The notes under the pieces were generated by a model that was given only the letters and a program-made list of their open reading frames with translations, was not told the origin of the DNA and did no database searches. From Galbitalea sp036266835 (lineage in GTDB: Bacteria > Actinomycetota > Actinomycetes > Actinomycetales > Microbacteriaceae), in the NCBI GenBank assembly GCA_036266835.1, contig DATAXD010000032.1, forward strand, positions 25,337 to 89,336: 64,000 nucleotides of DNA, given 5' to 3'. Made by a program: the position numbers and the translations under genes. Each line of letters begins with the position of its first letter. Position 1 is the stretch's first letter. Shown piece by piece: positions 41,144 to 48,940 of the stretch.

Positions 41144-44100
41144 TCAGCGCCCGCTCGCCGATGACGCTCCAATAGGAAGCGTGCGCCCAACCGCATACAA
41201 CGGAATGACGCGCAACTGACGAAGTGCGATGATGGGCGCGAGCCAGGTCGTGTAGGCGGCGTACACCAACCCCTCAACACCTTCTGTTTCGATCGACAAG
41301 AGGACGACCGGGCTGCGCTGGCGGCGCGCCGCTCCCAACGCCACCAAGGGATCTTCGCTCAGGTGAACCCAGTTCCTCTTGCCCCGACGGAGCCCTGCTT
41401 GGGCTTCCACAATTGATGCCAGATTGTCCAGTGGTGTCGCATGGAACAACAGCGCGGGTGGCTTCTTCGCCTCATAGTCAATACTGACCTTGGTGGAGTG
41501 GCCGTACCGAGCGCGGATCTCCAAACCATCTCGCTCAAACCTTGGCTCACCCATAGCTCCTGAGATCAGCGATACTTGCTCAACTGTCACACGGTGGCCT
41601 TCCCTCCGGAGCGCACTGGTCAGTTCCTCGACATGCATCCAGCCCTCGCGATTTACGGCAGCAAACTCATCGTGGCGAAGGTGGTAAGCCATTGCCCTGC
41701 TGATTCGTCGACGACTCGCTTCGCTGAGTTGGCTGGACGGCTGTAATGTCGCTGTGCCGATTCGCTCTGACCAGAACTCAGCGAGTTTTGAAGCCAACAT
41801 GCCTATCGCTCGCCCGTTGTAACGCTCGGCAATCTGAGCCAAGAGAGCTGAACCGTGCTGCATCGAAATCGGGTCACGAAGGGGTTGGCTTAGCAGGCGA
41901 ATGGCGCGAGCTACGAGTCCGCCGGCGTAGTACTCCTCGAAGGTGTCAATCGATGGGAGCGCGGAGTGACCGAACTGGCGCAGCGCATCGTGGTAAGCCA
42001 GCATGATGGCGATTCGGCTGTCCCAGTCGTCCGGCGCGAGGGCGCAGTCGTCGTCTGTCAACTGAGCCAATTCGTAGCCAAGCGGTCGCCACCCCACGCA
42101 GTCAAAATCGACCCCTAGGATCCGGTCGTCGGCAACCAACCAATTGAGTGCATGGGCGTCGCGCCTTGGCAAGACCGGCGCTTGCCCCACCACGTCCCAC
42201 CAATCTTGAAATGGGCCCATGCGCGCGGCTTCGGGGACGATAGCTCGGAGCCATCGGCCGACCTCGACCTCCCACAACGTCTTACGTACCCCGACTGCCA
42301 TGCGCGGATCACTCTGCGAATGAATGAACGCGAGAAAAACCGCCACCTCGCGAAATACCGACGCGCGAGACTCGGGGTCAACAATCTTGAGGTGTTCGTG
42401 CAGCGTTTGACCGGTAGAAAAACGTCGCACCGAAACAAGCATTTGCTCCCCGTCCGGCTCCTGCGGGTCGCGGATACTCGCAATGTGCTCAATTACACCG
42501 AACCGGCCGTGCAGGCCTGCGGCGCGGATGTCGAGGGACAATCGTTTCGTCCTGAGCGCATCGCGTTCTGCGGTGGCGATCGCCATGCGTTTAAAGACAA
42601 ACGTCTGACCCGTAATGCCACGATCGTCCTCGACAACCTCGACGGATCCACGGCCGCCAAGGGGCAAATGCGCCGTATCCTGGCTGGCAAAGGCTCGAGC
42701 TGCGGCCAACCCAAAGAGTACTTCGGTCTCCCCATTGCGAATCGCGAGCGCGACGGTGGAATCGCCAGGCAACAGCGGTGCGATGTGCGGCCCATTGCGA
42801 TCGATTTCGATGGAAAGAACCGTGAGTGATGCAGCGTCGGTCCCGTTGGTTGAGTGCGCCTGGCTCAGCGCTTTCAGTGCAACGCCGCGAATTGCAGAGT
42901 CCCCCGTAATTCGCGCGAGTTCGAGCTGATCTATCGCTTGGTCCAAGATCGCTCGATCGTATGAAAGTGCGTTCTGGTGTTGCGTGGCACCTCTCATTTC
43001 AATTGCGCGTCGCAGTAACCTCGCGGCCTCGGTCGCGTCAATAGATTCCCGGGCGAGGTAGGAACAGAGCTCCGCTGAAATCTCTCGATGCAAGTACTCA
43101 CCCGCGAGGACGCCCGCATCTAGCGACTCAACCAGTGATCGTGCCGCAGTGCTGAAAACAGGTGGCATGCCAGACCATCTGGACCGCAATCCGTAGGGAA
43201 AACCCACGCCACGACTATTCACATTAAGCGCATCGGCCTCCGAGGACCCCAAGAATCGGTGGTACGCGACGAGCATTTTCCTGCGCACATCTTCGTGCCG
43301 AGTGGCGAGATCACTCGGGGTCGAGTCGAACTCCGCCTCAGCGAGGCGCAAGAACCGCGCTCTGGCGCCCGAGGTTGCCTCGCCAGCAAGTTTAATCCAG
43401 ACCTCTGCTGCGTTAAGTCTCCACGCGGTGGTCAGGCCCGTTTGAGCCGAGTTTGCCCTCTCAACTTCCTGGATGAACCTTGCAGCGTCCTCGAGATATT
43501 CGTGGCCTCCGTCGAGGTCATAGTGTTGGACGTTCGCCTCGAGGTAGTACGAGCCCGCGCCCTCAAAGCCACGCTGAAACGCGCTCAACAATTCTGCGGT
43601 CGCCCGGTGCAAATTCTCGAAAGTCGGAGGGCTGAATCTGGCTGAGAGCACGGTCGCAACCCCAAGGCGCGAGCGCCAACCCGAAGCGTCCATGCCGGAA
43701 TGGTCGGCCATTTCGACGAGCGCGCGAAGATAGTTGCGAGCAAGATCCAAGGTGCTAACAAAAACGACTGGGCGCGACCAACCGTGATTCATCGCGCGGT
43801 AGTAGGCAGCGTTGGCCAGCCGTTCCCTTGCTTTTCGAATAGTGCTCTCGGCGCGCAGACCTTGAGCGCGCAGGTAAGGCCCGATTTCCGCGATGCGCTG
43901 ACTGAGATGCGTCTCTTCGATGAGGCACTCAAACAGCGAAGGATACCGTTGAGTCTGCGTCAGCGCGCTGCATCTCGAAACCAATCGCGGGCCCGCAACC
44001 GACGTATCGAGCCAATCGGCGACCTCGTCAGCGTCGCTCGATCCGACCCATTCCGCAATTTCTTCGCTTACGTCCATCCCCAAGCGATGCGTGACGGGGA

Positions 44101-44209
44101 GCAATTCGGGAAAGTTTGAGTCGAACGCCTCCTGAAGACGACTGTCGGTCCGGCGTTCAACAATCGCTGCGCGACGACTCGCAATGTCAGCCGGACTTGG
44201 TGAAGTCAC
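41144..44209 (-). CDS. APH-like kinase fused to C-terminal Tpt1/KptA RNA 2'-phosphotransferase
   Basis: About 1021 residues. I start at GTG 44209 because an AGGAGG box lies 6 bases before it; a GTG at 44224 would overlap that box. Residues 1 to about 475 are helical, of no known family. About 480-800 is an aminoglycoside-phosphotransferase-like kinase: Lys540 (FVFKRM), catalytic loop RRDAHALN with Asp684 and Asn689, metal motif DFD 701-703, and N-lobe beta strands. About 830-1000 is Tpt1/KptA: 'SRRRISRAMAYHLRHDEF' with Arg845-His846, 'IRARYGHS' with Arg899, 'LLFHATPLDNLASIVEAQAGLRRGKRNWVHLSED', and 'ALGAARRQRSPVVLLSI'. Tpt1 removes an RNA 2'-phosphate using NAD+. Island location suggests defence or toxin function. 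Confidence 0.85.
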   Translation of the reverse strand: MTSPSPADIASRRAAIVERRTDSRLQEAFDSNFPELLPVTHRLGMDVSEEIAEWVGSSDADEVADWLDTSVAGPRLVSRCSALTQTQRYPSLFECLIEETHLSQRIAEIGPYLRAQGLRAESTIRKARERLANAAYYRAMNHGWSRPVVFVSTLDLARNYLRALVEMADHSGMDASGWRSRLGVATVLSARFSPPTFENLHRATAELLSAFQRGFEGAGSYYLEANVQHYDLDGGHEYLEDAARFIQEVERANSAQTGLTTAWRLNAAEVWIKLAGEATSGARARFLRLAEAEFDSTPSDLATRHEDVRRKMLVAYHRFLGSSEADALNVNSRGVGFPYGLRSRWSGMPPVFSTAARSLVESLDAGVLAGEYLHREISAELCSYLARESIDATEAARLLRRAIEMRGATQHQNALSYDRAILDQAIDQLELARITGDSAIRGVALKALSQAHSTNGTDAASLTVLSIEIDRNGPHIAPLLPGDSTVALAIRNGETEVLFGLAAARAFASQDTAHLPLGGRGSVEVVEDDRGITGQTFVFKRMAIATAERDALRTKRLSLDIRAAGLHGRFGVIEHIASIRDPQEPDGEQMLVSVRRFSTGQTLHEHLKIVDPESRASVFREVAVFLAFIHSQSDPRMAVGVRKTLWEVEVGRWLRAIVPEAARMGPFQDWWDVVGQAPVLPRRDAHALNWLVADDRILGVDFDCVGWRPLGYELAQLTDDDCALAPDDWDSRIAIMLAYHDALRQFGHSALPSIDTFEEYYAGGLVARAIRLLSQPLRDPISMQHGSALLAQIAERYNGRAIGMLASKLAEFWSERIGTATLQPSSQLSEASRRRISRAMAYHLRHDEFAAVNREGWMHVEELTSALRREGHRVTVEQVSLISGAMGEPRFERDGLEIRARYGHSTKVSIDYEAKKPPALLFHATPLDNLASIVEAQAGLRRGKRNWVHLSEDPLVALGAARRQRSPVVLLSIETEGVEGLVYAAYTTWLAPIIALRQLRVIPLYAVGRTLPIGASSASGR

Positions 44210-44616
44210 TTGCAGCCTCCTCACCGGAATTTTATGGGAACTACGTTAAGTCCGCTGCAATCTAGGCTGGCGCAATCTTGGTCGAATGTTCGGAGATGTG
44301 AGACGAATGTGAAGCGAACCTGTTCAAAATGCCTGCGCCGCCCTATAGCGACGCCCAACATCGGTCCCGCACCCCCAACGCCGCGCTAGGGATAAGAGAC
44401 GCCGACGCTGCGGGAGGCTGGCTGGAATCGCGACGCCATGCGCCACACTTAACCGTCCGCGATCGTTGGCGCGTGTCGGACGCAAACCACTCCATCGCAC
44501 GAGTCCAGCGGCGCATAGCGAATATTGTGATACACAGCAACGTTGATCGGGGCAGGTTCAGCCCCTGCCTGCAAGTACCCGAAATTCGCGATTTCGGTAT
44601 CGTGCAACGACGATGC
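44210..44616. other. Intergenic region between the kinase-KptA gene and gatB
   Basis: 407 bp with no credible gene. Two small hairpins are visible: GGCAGG-N7-CCTGCC (44551-44569) and CGAAAT-N5-ATTTCG (44580-44596) just beyond the gatB stop; neither has a T-run. Short open frames here lack ribosome sites and family motifs. The segment may contain island-junction debris. Confidence 0.6.
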
Positions 44617-46146
44617 CTACTGCCCGGCACGCTCGAGCACGAGCTCGCGGACGCGAGCGGCGTCCGCGGTGCCCTTCATTGACTTCATGACGGCACCGAT
44701 GACGGCGCCAGCGGCCTGGACTTTGCCCTCTCGGATCTTTTCGAGAACATCCGGCTGGGCGGCTAGAGCCTCGTCGATTGCGGCGAGGAGGGCTGTGTCA
44801 TCCGAGACGACCTTGAGGCCGCGTGAGGCGACGACCTCGGTGGGCGTACCCTCGCCCGCGATGACGCCGTCGAGCACCTGGCGAGCTAGACGGTCCGTCA
44901 GTTCGCCTGTTTCGACAAGCGCAACGAGCGAAGCAACGTCGGCCGGGCTAACGAGCGAGGAAGCATCGGCGCCGCGCTCGTTGGCGATGCGAGCGATCTC
45001 GCCGGTCCACCATTTGCGAGCCTGAGACGGGGCAGCACCGGCAGCGACGGTCTGCTCGATCTCGACGAGGAGATCGGAGTTGACGACATCCTGGAACTCG
45101 AGGTCGGTGAAACTCCACGCCTCCTGAAGGCGGCGACGACGAACGGCCGGCTTCTCGGGAAGAGCGGCACGCAGCTCCTCGATGAGGGCAGCCGACGGTT
45201 CGACGGGCAGCAGATCCGGCTCGGGGAAGTAGCGGTAGTCGTCCGCATCCGACTTCGGACGACCGGCGGACGTCGTGCCGGTGTCCTCGTGCCAGTGGCG
45301 CGTCTCCTGGGTGACGTGGCCGCCCCCAGCGAGGATCGCGGCCTGGCGCTGGATCTCGTAGCGGATGGCTCGCTCGACCGAGCGCAAGCTGTTCACGTTC
45401 TTGGTCTCGGTGCGAAGACCCAAAGGCAGTGGCGCCCCCGCAGCCACAGCCTCGGCGACCGACGCCCGCGAGCGCAGCGACACGTTCGCGTCGCAGCGGA
45501 GGTTGCCGCGCTCCATCCGGGCATCCGAAATTCCGAGGGAAACGACGATGTCGCGGATCGTCGAGACATACGCCTTGCCGAGCTCGGGGGCATCCTTCTC
45601 GGCGCCGACGATCATCTTGGTGACAATCTCGACCAGCGGAACGCCAGCACGGTTGTAGTCCACCAGCGAGTACTCGGCGCCCTGGATGCGCCCGGTCGCG
45701 CCGCCGACGTGGGTGAGCTTGCCGGCATCCTCTTCCATGTGGGCGCGCTCGATCGGCACCTCGAAGACCTTGCCATCCGCGAGCGTCACCTCGACGGAAC
45801 CCTCGTAAGCGATCGGCTCGTCGAACTGGCTGATCTGGTAGTTTTTGGCGAGGTCCGGGTAGAAGTAGTTCTTGCGGGCGAAGCGCGAGGTCTCGGCGAT
45901 CGAGCATCCGAGGGCGAGGCCAAGGCTGATCGAATAGCGGATGGCCGTCTCGTTGACCACCGGCAGGCTGCCCGGCAATCCGAGGTCGACCGGGGTGATG
46001 TTGGTGTTGGGCTCGCCGCCGAAGAAATTGGGGGCGTCGCTGAACATCTTGGACTTGGTGTTGAGCTCTACGTGGACTTCGAAGCCGAGGACGGGCTCGT
46101 AGAGTTCGAGGGCCTTGTCGTAGTCCATGAGTTCTGCGGTGGGCAC
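44617..46146 (-). CDS. gatB: Aspartyl/glutamyl-tRNA amidotransferase subunit B
   Basis: 509 residues, GTG start at 46146 (MPTAELMDYDKALELYEPVLGFEVHVELNTKSKMFSDAPN); an ATG 18 bp inside (46128) is an alternative. The GatB core 'NYFYPDLAKNYQISQFDEPI', 'HMEEDAGKLTH' and 'DYNRAGVPLVEIVTKM' is intact, followed by the helical YqeY-like tRNA-binding tail 'LARQVLDGVIAGEGTPTEVVASRGLKVVSDDTALLAAIDEALAAQPDVLEKIREGKVQAAGAVIGAVMKSMKG'. With GatC and GatA it converts Glu-tRNAGln (and Asp-tRNAAsn) to the amide form. gatC and gatA lie 5 kb away at 51.2-53.1 kb, so the trio is split. Confidence 0.97.
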   Translation of the reverse strand: MPTAELMDYDKALELYEPVLGFEVHVELNTKSKMFSDAPNFFGGEPNTNITPVDLGLPGSLPVVNETAIRYSISLGLALGCSIAETSRFARKNYFYPDLAKNYQISQFDEPIAYEGSVEVTLADGKVFEVPIERAHMEEDAGKLTHVGGATGRIQGAEYSLVDYNRAGVPLVEIVTKMIVGAEKDAPELGKAYVSTIRDIVVSLGISDARMERGNLRCDANVSLRSRASVAEAVAAGAPLPLGLRTETKNVNSLRSVERAIRYEIQRQAAILAGGGHVTQETRHWHEDTGTTSAGRPKSDADDYRYFPEPDLLPVEPSAALIEELRAALPEKPAVRRRRLQEAWSFTDLEFQDVVNSDLLVEIEQTVAAGAAPSQARKWWTGEIARIANERGADASSLVSPADVASLVALVETGELTDRLARQVLDGVIAGEGTPTEVVASRGLKVVSDDTALLAAIDEALAAQPDVLEKIREGKVQAAGAVIGAVMKSMKGTADAARVRELVLERAGQ

Positions 46147-46209
46147 GGGGGTAATTCTACGGGGACGAGATTGGGCGGGTCGGTCTCGATACGCGTCCGC
46201 CTCCGGCGG

Positions 46210-46249
46210 GCGCTACTCGACCAGCGAGCGGAGCGCTACTCGACCAGCG
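46210..46249. repeat. Short direct repeat of the Microbacteriaceae intergenic type
   Basis: GCGCTACTCGACCAGCG occurs twice (46210-46226 and 46233-46249), in a stretch that begins GGTCTCGATACGCGTCCGCC. Such 'CTCGATACGC...TACTCGACCAGCG' units are scattered between genes in this bacterial group. Non-coding. Confidence 0.7.
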
Positions 46250-46312
46250 GGACAAACATGAGCAACGATTCACTAAGCGGATTTGCAGCATGCGCCACTT
46301 ATGCTGAGGAAC

Positions 46313-46339
46313 GAAGTCGCGGCCATGCGATAGGACTTC
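46313..46339 (+). promoter_or_regulatory. Conserved leader hairpin before lipoprotein 1
   Basis: GAAGTC (46313-46318) pairs with GACTTC (46334-46339); the loop contains CGGCCATGCGATAG, that is, a start-codon-like ATG-CGA-TAG. The same 27-nt element, with compensated base change, precedes lipoprotein 2 (47233-47259). A TATGCT -10-like box stands 7 bp upstream, so the hairpin would be at the 5' end of the message. Confidence 0.5.
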
Positions 46340-46362
46340 TCGTCCACAGAGAAAGTACGTTC

Positions 46363-47115
46363 GTGAAAATCACACTTCCTATCCTCGCGTCCGCTGTCGT
46401 CCTGACACTGGCACTCGCCGGATGCTCGTCCGGCGGCCTGCCCGCAGGCAGCAGCACCAGTGCCGGCAACAACGGTTCGGGCACAAGCCAGAACAACGGG
46501 CCCACCGGCAGCTACAGCGCCAGCGACCTCGTGGCGATTCTCAAGAAGACCGAGGCCGCGCGCGGGCTAACAGGAAAAATCAACGACAACGCCCAGCTGA
46601 AGGCGCTCGCGACCAATGGGGGCACCAAGAGCTTCACTTCGGAATTCGCGGCGGCTGGTGAAAGCTTCCAACCCAAGGCGTGCGGAGACCTTCTCGACTC
46701 GCTGATCGCGGCCAGCGAAAAGGAACTCAAGAGTAACGATTGGAGGGGCGCATCCGTCGTCACCACCAACGACATCATCTCGATCGCTGCAGCGTCGAGC
46801 GCCTCCACCACTGACTCGTTGCTCACTGACACGAAAAACATCATGAGCCAGCTCACCTCGAAGTGCGCAACGATGACGATCAAGGCCGCGTCGATCAGCC
46901 TCGGATTCACGATCACGCCGGTGACGGCCACGACCAACGCCGACCAGACTTATGCCTACGAAGAGGACATCACGTCGTCGGGCACCGTCACCAAGACGCT
47001 CACCATCGAGGCTGTCTACGGCAACCTCTACATCGGCGACGTTTCGATCACCAACCCGAAGCTCAGCGACATCGAGGCGAACGTCAACGCGGTAATCGCC
47101 GCATCGAAGAGCTGA
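46363..47115 (+). CDS. Lipoprotein, tandem family member 1
   Basis: 250 residues from GTG 46363. Lipobox LALAGC (Cys about 21), Ser/Gly/Asn-rich linker, then a folded part with 'YSASDLVAILKKTEAARGL', 'FQPKACGDLLDSLI', 'TSKCATMTIKA' and 'TLTIEAVYGNLYIGDVSI'. Two cysteines outside the lipobox are conserved in the two following genes, giving a probable disulfide. A surface or outer-membrane-leaflet protein of unknown function. It has the same leader hairpin as the next gene. Confidence 0.82.
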   Translation: MKITLPILASAVVLTLALAGCSSGGLPAGSSTSAGNNGSGTSQNNGPTGSYSASDLVAILKKTEAARGLTGKINDNAQLKALATNGGTKSFTSEFAAAGESFQPKACGDLLDSLIAASEKELKSNDWRGASVVTTNDIISIAAASSASTTDSLLTDTKNIMSQLTSKCATMTIKAASISLGFTITPVTATTNADQTYAYEEDITSSGTVTKTLTIEAVYGNLYIGDVSITNPKLSDIEANVNAVIAASKS

Positions 47116-47119
47116 CGGA

Positions 47120-47150
47120 TGCGGGTGCCGTGACTCTCGCGGCACCCGCA
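47120..47150 (+). terminator. Hairpin after lipoprotein 1
   Basis: An 11-bp perfect stem (47120-47130 with 47140-47150), 9-nt loop, 5 bp after the stop of the first lipoprotein gene. No T-run, so it may be a Rho-assisted or stabilising stem rather than a classical terminator. Confidence 0.5.
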
Positions 47151-47232
47151 GATCCGCCACCCGCGCATCCGGAAACATTGAGTAGCAACTGCTCATTAAC
47201 ATCGGGTCGGCACGAGCGTAGTTTCGAGAATT

Positions 47233-47259
47233 GAAGTCACGGCCATGCAATAGGGCTTC
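47233..47259 (+). promoter_or_regulatory. Conserved leader hairpin before lipoprotein 2
   Basis: GAAGTC (47233-47238) pairs with GGCTTC (47254-47259, one G-U pair); loop CGGCCATGCAATAG. Same 27-nt layout as 46313-46339, including an ATG-CAA-TAG minimal frame. 28 bp before the GTG start. Confidence 0.5.
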
Positions 47260-47286
47260 TTGGATCACACCTCGAAGGCAAGAATC

Positions 47287-48033
47287 GTGAAACTCGTAAC
47301 TCGCTCCGCTGTCGCAATCGCGGCAGCCGTCGCGCTGGCAACAATCGCGCTCACCGGTTGCTCCCCCAGTCCGGCCCCGACGACCCCGCCCAAACCGGTC
47401 AATCCGCCGCCCGAGGCAACGTACACCGACGGCGACCTCGTAAAGATCCTGACCGCCGCGAACACGTCGCTGAACGCCGGCGGATCCGTCACCGACCTCG
47501 GCGTGCTCGCCAGCCAGACGTACGCACCGACCAAGGATGTCTACGGCCGCGTTCTCGCGCAGGGCGGAACATTCACCCCGGCAGCGTGCGGCCAGCTGTT
47601 CACCAAGATCGGACAGGATGTCGCAACCCTCGGCGGCACCACCGGCGCTTACGCGGCTCGGCTCGACTATGGCACCTCGATTCTGAGCGCGACCTCGTCG
47701 TCGAACCCGGTCGACGTGGCCACACTCACCAGCCTCGTGTCCGGCGATCTCACCGCGCTGACGACCCAGTGCGCGACGGCCCAAATCGGCCTGCACGGCC
47801 TGACTGCCTCGTTCGCCTTCAAGACAGAAGACGCGACAACGGATGCCGCCACGACCTGGGCATACAGCGAGACGGGAAGTGTCGGCAGCGCAACGCTCGG
47901 ATCCGTCGCGGTCGTCGCGCTCGACGGCAACCTGTTGATCGGCTACGAGGGTGCCAACTCCGCAGACACCGTTGCGGATGGCGTGACCGCGATCAACGCA
48001 GTGGTCGCGGCGGCGAAGAGCAACAACGGGTAA
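47287..48033 (+). CDS. Lipoprotein, tandem family member 2
   Basis: 248 residues from GTG 47287. Lipobox IALTGC, Pro-rich linker (PSPAPTTPPKPVNPPPEA), then 'YTDGDLVKILTAANTSLNAGGSVTDLGVL', 'FTPAACGQLFTKIGQDVATL', 'TTQCATAQIGL', 'GSVAVVALDGNLLIGYEGANSADTV'. The same order of motifs as the flanking genes, including both conserved Cys. Function unknown. Duplicated leader and coding region indicate tandem duplication. Confidence 0.82.
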   Translation: MKLVTRSAVAIAAAVALATIALTGCSPSPAPTTPPKPVNPPPEATYTDGDLVKILTAANTSLNAGGSVTDLGVLASQTYAPTKDVYGRVLAQGGTFTPAACGQLFTKIGQDVATLGGTTGAYAARLDYGTSILSATSSSNPVDVATLTSLVSGDLTALTTQCATAQIGLHGLTASFAFKTEDATTDAATTWAYSETGSVGSATLGSVAVVALDGNLLIGYEGANSADTVADGVTAINAVVAAAKSNNG

Positions 48034-48117
48034 GCCGCAAGACCGATCGGTCGACCGTGGAATACCATAGCTGACAGGTCATCAGTTTTTGCGGCGTTCG
48101 TCGAGGAGCAGGAACAA

Positions 48118-48867
48118 GTGAACAAGGTCATCGCAGCGACAACGGGTGTGGTGGTCGTCGCTTTGGCTCTGGCCGCCTGTAGCGCTACGCCGACTGCACC
48201 CCGCGCGCCGAAAGCCGCCCAGGTCGAAACCGGACAGACCAACGCGCGCGTGTACTCGGCCAGCGATCTCGCAAGCATCCTTGATGCCGTCGATTCGTCG
48301 CTATCGCTCGGGGGTTCCATAGCTTCTGACGGCAACGGCGCGACTAGCTCGCTGGACGCCATCGACGTGCTGATGCGCCAGCCTGGCACGACGTTCGCGC
48401 CGACGTCGTGTGCGGCGTTCGCGACATCCGACGGTCGTAGCCTGCTCGCGCTCGGAGCCACGGATGTTGTCTCCGCCGAACTCACGAGCTCGCAACTGAA
48501 CCTGATCGCCATCGCTGCGCCGGGAGCGAAGCTGCCCGCAGCGTTCACGTCCGGCTTCGAGTCGACCGCGACCTCCGCTCTCGCCACCTGCAAGCACGTC
48601 GTGGCGACCATCACCGCGTCCGGCGCGGCCTCGACGATTTCGATCACGACCGCAGCGATACCGGCCAGCGTCGGCGCGAATGCGACTATCGGATTCACCG
48701 AGGCGGCGGCGGCGTCTGGCGACGGTACGGGTACGAGTAGGTCATCGTGGACCACGATCGAAGCCATTGACGGCAACCTCGAGCTTTTCGTGCAGGGGGT
48801 TTCCGAGCAGGATGTGCCGAGTCTCGAGAAAGCCCTCAGCGCGGCGGTCGACGCGGCGAATAAGTAG
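48118..48867 (+). CDS. Lipoprotein, tandem family member 3
   Basis: 249 residues, GTG 48118. Lipobox LALAAC, linker, 'YSASDLASILDAVDSSLSLGGSI', 'FAPTSCAAFATSDGRSLLALG', 'ALATCKHVVATI', 'TIEAIDGNLELFVQGVSEQD'. It keeps the family motif order and two Cys, but lacks the 27-nt leader hairpin. AGGAGCAGGAACAA precedes the GTG. Function unknown. Confidence 0.82.
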   Translation: MNKVIAATTGVVVVALALAACSATPTAPRAPKAAQVETGQTNARVYSASDLASILDAVDSSLSLGGSIASDGNGATSSLDAIDVLMRQPGTTFAPTSCAAFATSDGRSLLALGATDVVSAELTSSQLNLIAIAAPGAKLPAAFTSGFESTATSALATCKHVVATITASGAASTISITTAAIPASVGANATIGFTEAAAASGDGTGTSRSSWTTIEAIDGNLELFVQGVSEQDVPSLEKALSAAVDAANK

Positions 48868-48881
48868 CTGCAGGTCGGCGC

Positions 48882-48940
48882 GGCCCTTCGACAAGCTCAG
48901 GAGCCGTGCGGAGCTCAGGAACCGGGCTGGAGCTCAGCGA
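48882..48940. repeat. 'TTCGACAAGCTCAG' intergenic repeat
   Basis: GGCCCTTCGACAAGCTCAGGAGCCG followed by two further AGCTCAG(G) units. This sequence type is a dispersed intergenic repeat in several high-GC actinobacteria. It lies between lipoprotein 3 and the convergent DMT exporter, probably a transcript-end structure. Confidence 0.6.

Noticed and set aside
40972..41175. Short forward frame between the AIPR and kinase-KptA genes, ending in a 'MGGKPTSETD' segment reminiscent of transposase tails
   Set aside because: Match is too short to support an insertion sequence; no terminal repeats and no further transposase motifs.
45289..47115. 608-residue open frame covering gatB antisense and lipoprotein 1
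   Set aside because: Its first two thirds is the antisense of gatB; only the lipoprotein part from 46363 has a signal peptide and coding character.
46567..47796. 409-residue reverse frame
   Set aside because: Antisense of two lipoprotein genes; compositional artefact.
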